A stretch of DNA of 8,267 nucleotides. It comes from Opitutales bacterium (GTDB lineage Bacteria; Verrucomicrobiota; Verrucomicrobiia; Opitutales; Oceanipulchritudinaceae). Below the pieces are notes generated by a model, which was not told the DNA's origin, searched no databases, and worked only from the letters and a program-made list of their open reading frames with translations. The position numbers were made by a program, and so were the translations under genes. Below are positions 1 to 6,710 of the stretch, piece by piece; the stretch's first letter is position 1, and every line of letters begins with the position of its first letter. The DNA is taken from positions 1 through 8,267 of the forward strand of contig SKLD01000385.1 in NCBI GenBank assembly GCA_007123395.1, read 5' to 3'.

Positions 1-218
1 CCGATCATGTGGCCGACATCCGCCTGGTGCGGGTGTAGGCCGGTGAGGAGCGAGGCGCGCGAGGGGCAGCACCTCGCCGTATTGTAGAACTGGGTGAAGC
101 GCAGTCCGCCGCCGGCGAGACGGTCGAGATGGGGTGTGCGGATTTCGCCGGCGTAGCAGCCGAGGTCCGAGAAACCCATGTCGTCGTTGAGGATAAGGAG
201 GATGTTTGGCTTGCGCAT
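1..218 (-). CDS. Sulfatase (formylglycine-dependent arylsulfatase family), N-terminal part only
   Basis: This is the first 72 codons of a sulfatase; the rest lies beyond the left edge. The family hydrolyses sulfate esters with a cysteine matured to formylglycine. Visible here are the first strand (PNILLILNDDMG, with metal-binding D12-D13), the family pattern T-P-x-L-D-R-L-A near residue 30, and the signature C-x-P-S-R-x-x-x-L-T-G starting at C50, the residue expected to be converted. The start at 218 is well fixed because an in-frame TGA lies 11 codons upstream. That also rules out a classical signal peptide, since the protein begins directly on its first core strand. No good ribosome-binding site precedes the ATG. 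The gene diverges from a GH88 hydrolase, which suggests a sulfated uronic-acid polysaccharide or oligosaccharide as substrate, but the subfamily and exact substrate cannot be told from this fragment. Confidence 0.93.
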   Translation of the reverse strand, partial: MRKPNILLILNDDMGFSDLGCYAGEIRTPHLDRLAGGGLRFTQFYNTARCCPSRASLLTGLHPHQADVGHMI

Positions 219-254
219 GGAAACAAAGAGAGACGGCGCGGCGCGGACTCGTCA

Positions 255-304
255 ACCGCGGTAGGTCCATCTCCGCTTGACTCTGCCGCAGAGCGACCGT
301 CGGT
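255..304. promoter_or_regulatory. Cluster of short palindromes in the divergent sulfatase/GH88 intergenic region
   Basis: The 173-bp gap between the two divergent start codons holds three perfect short inverted repeats: ACCGCGGT (255-262), CTCTGCCGCAGAG (281-293, 6-bp arms around one base) and ACCGTCGGT (296-304). A divergent sugar-utilisation gap is a usual place for operators, and the 13-bp palindrome is the best candidate. Binding by any regulator is inference, no regulator gene is in the window, and in DNA this GC-rich short palindromes also arise by chance. No convincing sigma-70 pair was found for either gene; TAGAAT at 343-348 resembles a -10 box for the plus-strand operon but has no good -35. 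Confidence 0.3.
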
Positions 305-391
305 AGGCGCAAAATCGTATGGCGCGAACCTCTGCCAACCACTAGAATCGCGATGATGCTCGAACAAGACCCGGACCGGCCACACATAACC

Positions 392-2053
392 ATGAAAATC
401 CGAACCGTCGTTCATTTTTTCCGCGGCGCGGTCTTCGGACTGAGCGCTTTTTGGATCCCCGCCGTCTCCTACGCGACGTTCGCGCCGGACCCGGTCCTCG
501 ACTACCGCATCGAAGCCGCCCTCGACCTTGCGCAGGCGAAGATGCTCGCCACCGTGGATTTCCTTGAAACGGTCAATGCTGCGGAGGCGGATCCCGCGCG
601 GGTGCCGTATTTTCCACAATACACGATCAACCTCGACCTCACCCCCGGTCGCGACGAACCGGACGGCACATGGCACACGGCGCGCGCCAACGGAAACTTC
701 TGGGCGCGCGGCTCCTTCGCGGCTCTGCTCTGGATAATGGCGGAGATCGAGGACGACGCGGCTCAGCGCGCGCAGTGGCGGGCGTGGGCGCGGCAATGGA
801 GCGAACCGGTGCGCTCCTACACAGGCAACGACATGACGGTGAACAACTACGCCGTCTTCCGCCGTTGGATGGAACAGGCGGAAAACGACGCCGAACGCGA
901 AGAACAGCGGCAGACGATACTCGAACTCTCGCGCCGCCTTGTGGAACCCTACGACCGGCTCACGAATACGGGCCGGTTCTTCGAAGAGGCCGGCGTCTAC
1001 GGCTACCGCCGCCGCACGAGCGCAGAACCGCGCACATGGCATTTTCACGCCTTTATCGATCATTCGCCGAACATGGAGCAACTCCTCGGATCCTCCTGGA
1101 TCGCGGACGACGATGCCGAGGCCCTTGATTTTCGCGAAAAGGCAGTGAGCCACGCCCTAAACATCCACGAGACGCTGAATGCCAACCGCAATCCCGGCAA
1201 TTCCGGCTCTTGGCAGCGGGGCTATTTCGACTGGGAGGAGTCCTCGCCGACCTATGGAGAGTTCATCCTCAACGAGGGCAAGCAGGGATGGACGGATGCC
1301 TCCACATGGTCGCGCGGGCAGGGCTGGTGGCTCTACGGTATCTGCCTCGCTTACTACCACACGCGCCATCCGGAGGTTCTCGAGGCGGCGCGCGAAGCCG
1401 TGCGCTACTACATCGACCGTTTGCCCGACCGCTACCCCGGGGAGCACCGGCAGCCCGGTGTCTATGTTCCCGCATGGGATTTTGACTACGCTTACGAGGT
1501 CGATTTCAGGACGGACTATGACACTTCCGCCGCCGCCCTTGCCGCCGCCGGCCTTGTCCGGTTGCTTGCGGCGATGGACCCGGCGGACCCGGACTACGGG
1601 GAGTTCAGCGAAGCGCTGCGCGGGACACTCCTGAGTCTCACGGAGGCACCATTTCTCGCCACCGGCGACTATCCCGAAATGAGCATCCTGCGCAAGGGCG
1701 GCTACCACCATCCCGCTTCCCTCGAGCCTTCATCGGCCTACAACAACGGTCTTATCTGGGGCGATTACTTCTTTGTCGACGCCCTCGTTAAGTATCGGGA
1801 ACTCCGCGACAATCCGCCGCCCGCCCCGCAGGCTCCCGCCGTGGTATACGAGAGGGAGGCCGGTGAACTGCGGTGGTCGGCGCGCGCGCGCATGGTGTAC
1901 CAGAAGGAGACTTCGGGCGACATGCGCGACTGGCGCGATGACGGGATGCCGCACATCGGCGCGGCGGACGGCGAAGAGCTTGCGTCGCCGGCGGAAGCCG
2001 GGGGAGACTCCCAGTTTTGGCGCTTGCGTGTCTGGCCGATGCCCGAAAGGTAG
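392..2053 (+). CDS. Exported GH88 unsaturated glucuronyl hydrolase with C-terminal tail domain
   Basis: Members of glycoside hydrolase family 88 remove the 4,5-unsaturated uronic acid left at the non-reducing end by polysaccharide lyases. The 553-residue protein shows the (alpha/alpha)6-barrel landmarks: I-D-x-x-x-N at 222-227, where D223 aligns with the catalytic Asp149 of Bacillus UGL; S-T-W-S-R-G-Q-G-W at 304-312; P-A-W-D-F-D at 360-365; D-T-S-A-A-A at 377-382; and L-I-W-G-D-Y-F-F at 454-461. Residues 1-28 look like a signal peptide (KIR, a hydrophobic core AVFGLSAFWIPAV, S-Y-A cut), so I start at ATG 392 rather than the in-frame ATG at 353; neither has a clear ribosome-binding site. Family members usually carry an H-D dyad before the catalytic Asp; here the corresponding stretch reads V-N-N-Y (150-153). 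Residues about 475-553 form a proline-linked extra domain ending F-W-R-L-R-V, seen in many secreted verrucomicrobial proteins. It is the first gene of a three-gene operon. Confidence 0.9.
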   Translation: MKIRTVVHFFRGAVFGLSAFWIPAVSYATFAPDPVLDYRIEAALDLAQAKMLATVDFLETVNAAEADPARVPYFPQYTINLDLTPGRDEPDGTWHTARANGNFWARGSFAALLWIMAEIEDDAAQRAQWRAWARQWSEPVRSYTGNDMTVNNYAVFRRWMEQAENDAEREEQRQTILELSRRLVEPYDRLTNTGRFFEEAGVYGYRRRTSAEPRTWHFHAFIDHSPNMEQLLGSSWIADDDAEALDFREKAVSHALNIHETLNANRNPGNSGSWQRGYFDWEESSPTYGEFILNEGKQGWTDASTWSRGQGWWLYGICLAYYHTRHPEVLEAAREAVRYYIDRLPDRYPGEHRQPGVYVPAWDFDYAYEVDFRTDYDTSAAALAAAGLVRLLAAMDPADPDYGEFSEALRGTLLSLTEAPFLATGDYPEMSILRKGGYHHPASLEPSSAYNNGLIWGDYFFVDALVKYRELRDNPPPAPQAPAVVYEREAGELRWSARARMVYQKETSGDMRDWRDDGMPHIGAADGEELASPAEAGGDSQFWRLRVWPMPER

Positions 2054-2057
2054 CTCT

Positions 2058-3467
2058 ATGGCAGGATGGAGACCCGAGGCTGAGCTGCTCCGCGAAGAGC
2101 TGTGGCAATGCCGCGACGAGGGATGTGAAGTTCCCGCGGAGCTTGAAACAGCGGTTCTCGCCTTACAGACGGAGGCGGACCAGTGGAACGTGGACAAGGC
2201 GCGGCCGCTCTGGGAAGCATTGGCCGCGCTTTCGCGTAACGCCGCGCTTTCCACCGCCGAGCCCAACGATCTCGGGGCCATCCGTGCCCTGCGTCCGGAC
2301 GGGCCGCGTGATCTGGGTTGGCAGCCTTCCGGGGACGATTTGCTCGACCGCATGAATGGCGCGTGGTCGGGGCGTGCGGCGGGTTGTGCCTTGGGCAAGC
2401 CGGTCGAATCCGGCGACTTCGGCATGGCGGTGGAGAACGGCCGGACCGTCGGGCGTCACCGTATCCGCGCCCATCTAGAGTCGCTGGGTGAATGGCCGTT
2501 GGCCGATTACTTCTCCGGTCGCCCGTCGTGTTCCGGTACCCGCGTGACGCGTTGTCCGGCCTCGACGCGGGAGAAAATCGCCTACATGGAGCCGGACGAC
2601 GATGTCCACTACACCCTTGTCGGCCTCGGCGTGCTTGAGTCGGTCGGCCCGGACTTCGAGTGGTATGATGTCGCCTATTACTGGACGCACCGCCTTCCCT
2701 ACGCCGCCATCTGCACGGCGGAGACACAGGCCATCTTGAACTTCTGGAACCGCTCCCTGCGCCACGGCAACCGCGCCGAACCGAACACGTGGGCGACTCC
2801 GGAATACACCCGCACACACAAGAATCCCTACCGCGAGTGGATCGGTGCCCAGATCCGCGCCGACGGCTGGGCATGGGCCTGCGCGGGCAAGCCGGAGCTG
2901 GCGGCGGAGTTCGCCTACCGCGATGCCTGCTGGACACACACCCGCAACGGAATTTACGGTGAGATGCTCTTCGCCGCTATGCAGGCGGCGGCCTTTGCCG
3001 TGGACAATCCGCGCGACTGGGTGGAGATCGGCCTATCCGAAATTCCGGCGGACTGCCGCCTTGCGCGCCGCGTGCGGCAGGCTCTTACCGTCGCGGCGGA
3101 GGCCCCGGATCTGTGGACCGCCCTCGAACGCGTCGACGCTGACGATGAGTTTCTTCGTATGAGCCCGGTGCATACAATCAACAACGCCGTCTATTGCGTC
3201 CTCAGTCTTCTCTACGCGGAAGGCGGGGTGGACGACGCCGTATGCAAGGCGGTGGCGGCGGGTCTCGACACGGACTGCAACGGAGCGACCGTCGGCTCCA
3301 TTGTCGGCGCGGCGGCGGGGGCGAAAGCGGGGAGCCGCCTCGCCGCCAAGCTCAATGACACCGTGAAGCCGCTCGTTTTCGGTTTCCAGGAAGTCACCAT
3401 GACGGAATTGGCGCGGCGGCACGCCGACGTATGGCGCAAGGTCGAAAAATGGTATCGGGGCAAATGA
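2058..3467 (+). CDS. ADP-ribosylglycohydrolase-fold protein (PF03747-like), sugar-operon type
   Basis: This is a 469-residue protein of the ADP-ribosylglycohydrolase (DraG/ARH) superfamily. The catalytic part starts near residue 94 with D-R-M-N-G-A-W-S-G-R-A-A-G-C-A-L-G-K-P, followed by the first metal motif E-P-D-D-D-V-H-Y-T (D180-D182), H-T-I-N-N (372-376) and the second metal motif D-T-D-C-N (D404, D406). Both magnesium-binding Asp clusters are therefore intact. About 90 residues of mostly helical sequence precede the core, longer than classical DraG. There is no signal peptide, so it is presumably cytoplasmic. The ATG at 2058 lies 4 bp after the GH88 stop and follows GAAAGG (2045-2050) at good spacing; the open frame extends upstream but only antisense-like, out of frame with GH88. 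The operon setting argues against a role in nitrogenase or protein ADP-ribose removal and for cleaving a glycosidic bond in an oligosaccharide, but that is inference. Confidence 0.88.
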   Translation: MAGWRPEAELLREELWQCRDEGCEVPAELETAVLALQTEADQWNVDKARPLWEALAALSRNAALSTAEPNDLGAIRALRPDGPRDLGWQPSGDDLLDRMNGAWSGRAAGCALGKPVESGDFGMAVENGRTVGRHRIRAHLESLGEWPLADYFSGRPSCSGTRVTRCPASTREKIAYMEPDDDVHYTLVGLGVLESVGPDFEWYDVAYYWTHRLPYAAICTAETQAILNFWNRSLRHGNRAEPNTWATPEYTRTHKNPYREWIGAQIRADGWAWACAGKPELAAEFAYRDACWTHTRNGIYGEMLFAAMQAAAFAVDNPRDWVEIGLSEIPADCRLARRVRQALTVAAEAPDLWTALERVDADDEFLRMSPVHTINNAVYCVLSLLYAEGGVDDAVCKAVAAGLDTDCNGATVGSIVGAAAGAKAGSRLAAKLNDTVKPLVFGFQEVTMTELARRHADVWRKVEKWYRGK

Positions 3468-4678
3468 AAAAAAGGAAGCTGGTTTACTGGGATTCAAATC
3501 CCAACGAAGGACGCACCATTGCATTCGCGCGGGCGGGAGAGGCGTTCTGCGCGGAGGAGGGCGATCTGGAGTTTGAATACGTCCCGCGCGGGATCGAGAA
3601 CTACGCGGAAGATGTGCTCGCCGCGTGGAGCGCGGGGGAGGGGCCGGATGTCATTGATGTCTGGCCGCACTGGGTGCCGCGCCTATCCGGTCCGAATGGC
3701 TTGATGCCGCTCGATCCGTGGGTGGACGCATGGGAGCGGAGCGCGGATTACGACCCCTCGCACCGACGGCTGAGTATATCGTTCGATGGTTCATACCGCT
3801 TCCTCGCCTGCGATTTGTTTGTGCAGGGGACCCACTACCGGCGCGATCTTGTCGCTGCGGCGGGCCTCGCCGACCCGCGCGCGCTCGATGCGTCGGGAGC
3901 GTGGACGATGGATGCCTTTGTTCGCCATGCGCGGGCCTTGCACCGGCCGGAAGAGGATGTCTTTGGTGTCTCTTTGCGGGGAGGGCAGGGGAGCGAGCTG
4001 ACCGTCTTCAATGTTATGGCCTCCGCCACGGGCCGACCCGTCTTTGACGAGGAAGGCTCGCCGCGCTTCGACGATCCCGCCGGCATCGAGGCTTTGGAGC
4101 GCTATGTTTCCCTTGCGCGGCCGCCGTCCTGTTGCCAGCCTGCGCCAGAAAACGACGGCTACCGCGCGTTCGCATGGCATTTCTACGAAGGGCGGGCCGC
4201 CATGATGCTGCACAACGACGACGGGGTAAAGGCAGCGCAGGACCGCTTCCTTGGGCGCGAACGCTACAGCACGGCGCGTTTTCCGTCTGTCGGCGGTCGG
4301 CCGCGTATTGCCCTCGCGGGATTCGGAATCGGGGTCTTCAGCGGAAGTCCGGTGAAGGAGGCGGCGGCGCGGTATGTTCTGCGGTTTATCGAGGGCTATG
4401 GGCGGCGACTCGAAGAGAGCGCCGCGGAACTCTCGCCGGGCGGTGACCCCGGCATAAGCTGCACCCCTATGCGCCTGTGGTCGCGGCAGCCCGATCCAAA
4501 GGTGGTACCCTTCCGCGAGGCCCTGGAGAGCACAGAGGTGTTTTTCCATCTGCCCTTCAACCGACCGGGCTTTGATGACGCGGTGCGCGGCATCTTCCGG
4601 CCCGACATTGCCCGCATGTTAGAGGGGACGCTGACGCCCGCGGAGGCCTGCGCCCGGTGGCAAAGCATCTCTCTGTAG
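3464..4678 (+). CDS. Family 1 solute-binding protein (sugar-binding) without signal peptide
   Basis: The 404-residue protein has the layout of MalE/UgpB-type sugar-binding proteins of ABC importers: a first strand with K-L-V-Y-W-D-S-N-P at 5-13, A-F-A-R-A-G-E-A-F helix, the typical A-A-W-S-A-G-E-G-P-D-V-I-D-V stretch (53-66), N-G-L-M-P-L-D (78-84), and a late G-F-G-I-G-V-F-S-G-S followed by K-E-A-A-A-R-Y-V-L-R-F-I. The ATG at 3464 overlaps the TGA of the preceding gene (ATGA), which suggests translational coupling; in-frame ATGs at 3431 and 3449 only add polar residues. No start gives a signal peptide or lipobox cysteine, which is odd for a family that works outside the membrane. No permease or ATPase genes accompany it. 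It may be exported by another route, act as a cytoplasmic sugar sensor, or be a remnant; the frame is intact over the full family length, so decay seems unlikely. Confidence 0.87.
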   Translation: MKKRKLVYWDSNPNEGRTIAFARAGEAFCAEEGDLEFEYVPRGIENYAEDVLAAWSAGEGPDVIDVWPHWVPRLSGPNGLMPLDPWVDAWERSADYDPSHRRLSISFDGSYRFLACDLFVQGTHYRRDLVAAAGLADPRALDASGAWTMDAFVRHARALHRPEEDVFGVSLRGGQGSELTVFNVMASATGRPVFDEEGSPRFDDPAGIEALERYVSLARPPSCCQPAPENDGYRAFAWHFYEGRAAMMLHNDDGVKAAQDRFLGRERYSTARFPSVGGRPRIALAGFGIGVFSGSPVKEAAARYVLRFIEGYGRRLEESAAELSPGGDPGISCTPMRLWSRQPDPKVVPFREALESTEVFFHLPFNRPGFDDAVRGIFRPDIARMLEGTLTPAEACARWQSISL

Positions 4679-4691
4679 AGGCTTGGCGGGG

Positions 4692-5357
4692 TCAGGCAGT
4701 GTGGTGCCAATGGCTCAAGAAATGGATCACTGCAAAATATTGGAAAACCGAGCCGCCCATGACCCACAGATGCCAGATGGCATGGTGATACGGAATGCGT
4801 CGGTAGAGGTAGAAGATGACGCCTACGGAATAAAACAGACCGCCCGTCAGGAGGAGGACGAAACTCACCCGCGGCAGATTTACCCACAGCGGCACGATCA
4901 CCCACAGGCAAAGCCAACCCATGGCAAGATAGATGAGGGCGGAGCCGACCCCGCCGCGTCGACGGGCGAAAAATTCGCGGGCGATCCCCGCCGCCGCGAG
5001 GCCCCAGATGACCCCGAGCAGCGTCCAGCCAGTCGGCCCGCGCAGGGGACCAAGTGCGAACGGCGTGTAGGTTCCGGCGATAAGAAGAAAAATACAGCTA
5101 TGGTCGAGCACGAGAAAGCGCTGCTTCCACCGGAGATTTCGAGCGCTGTGGTAGAGCGTCGAGGCAAGGTAGAGCGCCAAGATGCTCGCCCCGTAGACGG
5201 CGACCGCCGTGACAAGGGCTGCGTCCGCGCGCAGGGTTGCCACGATCACGGCGACGGTTAGACCGACGACCGCGAGCGCGGTTCCAACGCCGTGGGTGAT
5301 GCTGTTGGCGATTTCCTCTGCCGTAGAGTAACCTGAGGTCGGGTGCAGTTCTCTCAT
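4692..5357 (-). CDS. Hemolysin III / PAQR-family membrane protein (YqfA-like)
   Basis: The 221-residue integral membrane protein has about seven hydrophobic segments (roughly residues 24-42, 48-66, 83-97, 110-126, 138-156, 165-184 and 194-212). It carries the HlyIII/PAQR metal-site signatures: E-E-I-A-N-S-I-T-H-G (14-23), S-T-L-Y-H-S (66-71, H70), L-D-H-S (84-87, D85) followed by I-A-G-T-Y-T-P-F (93-100), and H-A-I-W-H (192-196). Together these give the Ser-Asp-three-His set typical of the family, thought to bind zinc. Bacterial members are linked to membrane homeostasis, and the name hemolysin comes from a Bacillus cereus relative; true haemolytic activity should not be assumed. I use the ATG at 5357, preceded by GGGA, because the 32 extra residues from the in-frame upstream start do not look like family sequence. 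It ends 13 bp from the stop of the convergent binding-protein gene, with no obvious terminator between them. Confidence 0.93.
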   Translation of the reverse strand: MRELHPTSGYSTAEEIANSITHGVGTALAVVGLTVAVIVATLRADAALVTAVAVYGASILALYLASTLYHSARNLRWKQRFLVLDHSCIFLLIAGTYTPFALGPLRGPTGWTLLGVIWGLAAAGIAREFFARRRGGVGSALIYLAMGWLCLWVIVPLWVNLPRVSFVLLLTGGLFYSVGVIFYLYRRIPYHHAIWHLWVMGGSVFQYFAVIHFLSHWHHTA

Positions 5358-5594
5358 CGTTTCCCGTCGAAGGAAGCATACCGCCGTGTTTTCGTCAACG
5401 GACACGCTACGGTTCCCAAACCGTTTGCCTGAAGACGAAATTTTGCCCCGCACCGCCCATCGGAGGGTTTTTCCCGTCTGGAATTTGGTATCCGGGAACG
5501 CGCTGGGAGTTGTCCGGTCAATAGCACCATAGTATCAATTAGAAAACATGCAGCTCTGCTTCCATGAAACTTCACGGATTATGCGGGTCGGCGG
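5358..5594. other. Intergenic stretch upstream of the hemolysin III gene, no gene recognised
   Basis: These 237 bases lie between the start of the membrane-protein gene and the PEP-CTERM remnant. Short open frames exist on both strands, but none resembles a known protein. The promoter of the hemolysin III gene should be here; TTGACG, TTGACC and TACTAT boxes occur on the minus strand but not as a pair at proper spacing, so I name none. Confidence 0.4.
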
Positions 5595-5894
5595 TTGGGC
5601 GAAAGTTTTAATCCATTGGTTTCACCCGTGCGCGTCCGGGGATGCTGGCTCCTGTCCTTTGCTAAGCGCGCAGATTTTGCTGCTGGACCTACCAGAGAAG
5701 GCTTGGTCGACGGATTCTCCGAATTCAACAGCCTTGTCATAAACGGTGACACCGTGTTCGCGGGATCGACGGTCTTCGTCGGTGGCGTGGAGGTGACGGT
5801 TATTCCGGAGCCCGCTTATTCGATCATTCTCGCCGGGTTGGCCGGGCTCGCCTATTGGCTCGTGTTCGCCCGGCGTCGCGCCTTAGCGGTGTAA
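5595..5894 (+). pseudogene. C-terminal remnant of a PEP-CTERM sorted protein
   Basis: The last part of this frame is a clear PEP-CTERM sorting signal: V-I-P-E-P (PEP codons at 5805-5813), a hydrophobic segment of about 18 residues rich in L, A and G, and the basic cluster A-R-R-R just before the TAA at 5892. This signal anchors exported proteins for recognition by an exosortase, and verrucomicrobial genomes can hold many. Just before it lies F-N-S-L-V-I-N-G-D-T-V-F-A-G, ending in G-G-V-E-V-T-V, plausible as the end of a secreted beta-rich domain. Upstream the frame becomes unremarkable, opens only with a TTG, and has no signal peptide, which an exported protein needs. I therefore read it as the surviving 3' end of a deleted or frameshifted gene. 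The alternative is a very short intact protein, for which there is no supporting start. Confidence 0.55.
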
Positions 5895-5963
5895 GAATTC
5901 ACCGTTCCGGCTTGCCCATCCGAAGGCAATTTCTCTATCTTCCGGGGTAGGGAGGATGCAGTT

Positions 5964-6650
5964 ATGAAAGGTTTTTCATGGAAGGTAATCGTCATCGCGT
6001 TGTCCGCGATGACCGCTCAACAAACTGTGGCGGAGGAGAAGCAAGGAATGGCGCTGCCCCAGCCGTCTGTATCCGGTGATATGTCGGTCGAGGAAGCGTT
6101 GCACGAACGGCGATCCATCCGCAGATACGGGGATGCGCCCTTGCCTTTGCGTGACATCGGCCAGTTGGCATGGGCGGCCCAAGGCATCACTGAAGAGCGT
6201 AGAGGGTTGCGCACGTCGCCATCCGCCGGTGCCACTTATCCGCTGGAGATCTATTTTTTGATCACCGGATTGGAAGAAATTCCCGACGGTCTCTATCGCT
6301 ATGTGACCCGAGGCCACCGTCTGGAAAAAGTTTTGTCCGGAGACCGGCGCGGTGATCTCTTTGAATCAGCCCTCTATCAGGATGCAATCATGAGCGCGCC
6401 TGTAGTCATGGTCATTACCGGTGTCGAGGAACGAACCGCCCGGCGATATGGACAAAGAGCGACGCGCTACGTCCACATGGAGGCAGGCCATGCGGCCCAA
6501 AACGTCTCCTTGCAGGCGGTCGCTCTCGGCATCGGTACTGTGGTAATCGGCGCCTTCGATGATTCCGCAGTGGTGCAGGCGTTACGTTTGGATGAAGGTG
6601 AATCGCCCCTCTATTTGATGCCTCTCGGAAAGCAGCTTGATAATTCTTGA
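5964..6650 (+). CDS. SagB/ThcOx-type nitroreductase-family protein, probably exported
   Basis: The 228-residue protein belongs to the FMN-dependent nitroreductase superfamily, nearest in pattern to the SagB/ThcOx branch. Seen are the N-terminal flavin-binding stretch H-E-R-R-S-I-R-R-Y-G (47-56), L-A-W-A-A-Q-G-I (68-75), the diagnostic P-S-A-G-A-T-Y-P-L-E-I-Y (86-97), G-L-Y-R-Y (109-113), and H-M-E-A-G-H-A-A-Q-N (171-180), the FMN-site helix. Residues 1-23 look like a cleavable signal peptide (K, then hydrophobic WKVIVIALSAM, then T-V-A), placing it in the periplasm or envelope. The start is well supported by AGGGAGG (5949-5955) 8 bp before the ATG. SagB proteins oxidise azolines in peptide natural products, but stand-alone members such as this have unknown substrates, and no cyclodehydratase or precursor peptide gene is nearby. 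It is convergent with gcvT. Confidence 0.9.
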   Translation: MKGFSWKVIVIALSAMTAQQTVAEEKQGMALPQPSVSGDMSVEEALHERRSIRRYGDAPLPLRDIGQLAWAAQGITEERRGLRTSPSAGATYPLEIYFLITGLEEIPDGLYRYVTRGHRLEKVLSGDRRGDLFESALYQDAIMSAPVVMVITGVEERTARRYGQRATRYVHMEAGHAAQNVSLQAVALGIGTVVIGAFDDSAVVQALRLDEGESPLYLMPLGKQLDNS

Positions 6651-6710
6651 AACAAGGTGGCTGATTTTCTCCGAATTATTGAGAATCTAAGAAATATTTG
6701 GACGCAAACA

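Noticed and set aside
5..1153. Long minus-strand open frame of 382 codons opposite the GH88 start
   Set aside because: It is rich in Arg, Ala and Pro with no recognisable domain, and overlaps both the sulfatase and GH88 genes antisense; such frames are expected in GC-rich coding DNA.
2056..2937. Minus-strand open frame of 293 codons opposite the ADP-ribosylglycohydrolase gene
   Set aside because: Arg/Pro/Ser-rich low-complexity translation without any family motif; the plus-strand gene explains the region.
3791..4549. Minus-strand open frame of 252 codons opposite the binding-protein gene
   Set aside because: No recognisable motif; antisense shadow of a well-supported gene.
5912..5941. TTGCCC and TATCTT, 18 bp apart, as a promoter for the nitroreductase gene
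   Set aside because: Only four of six matches in each box, and the implied leader would be about 16 bases; too weak to list.
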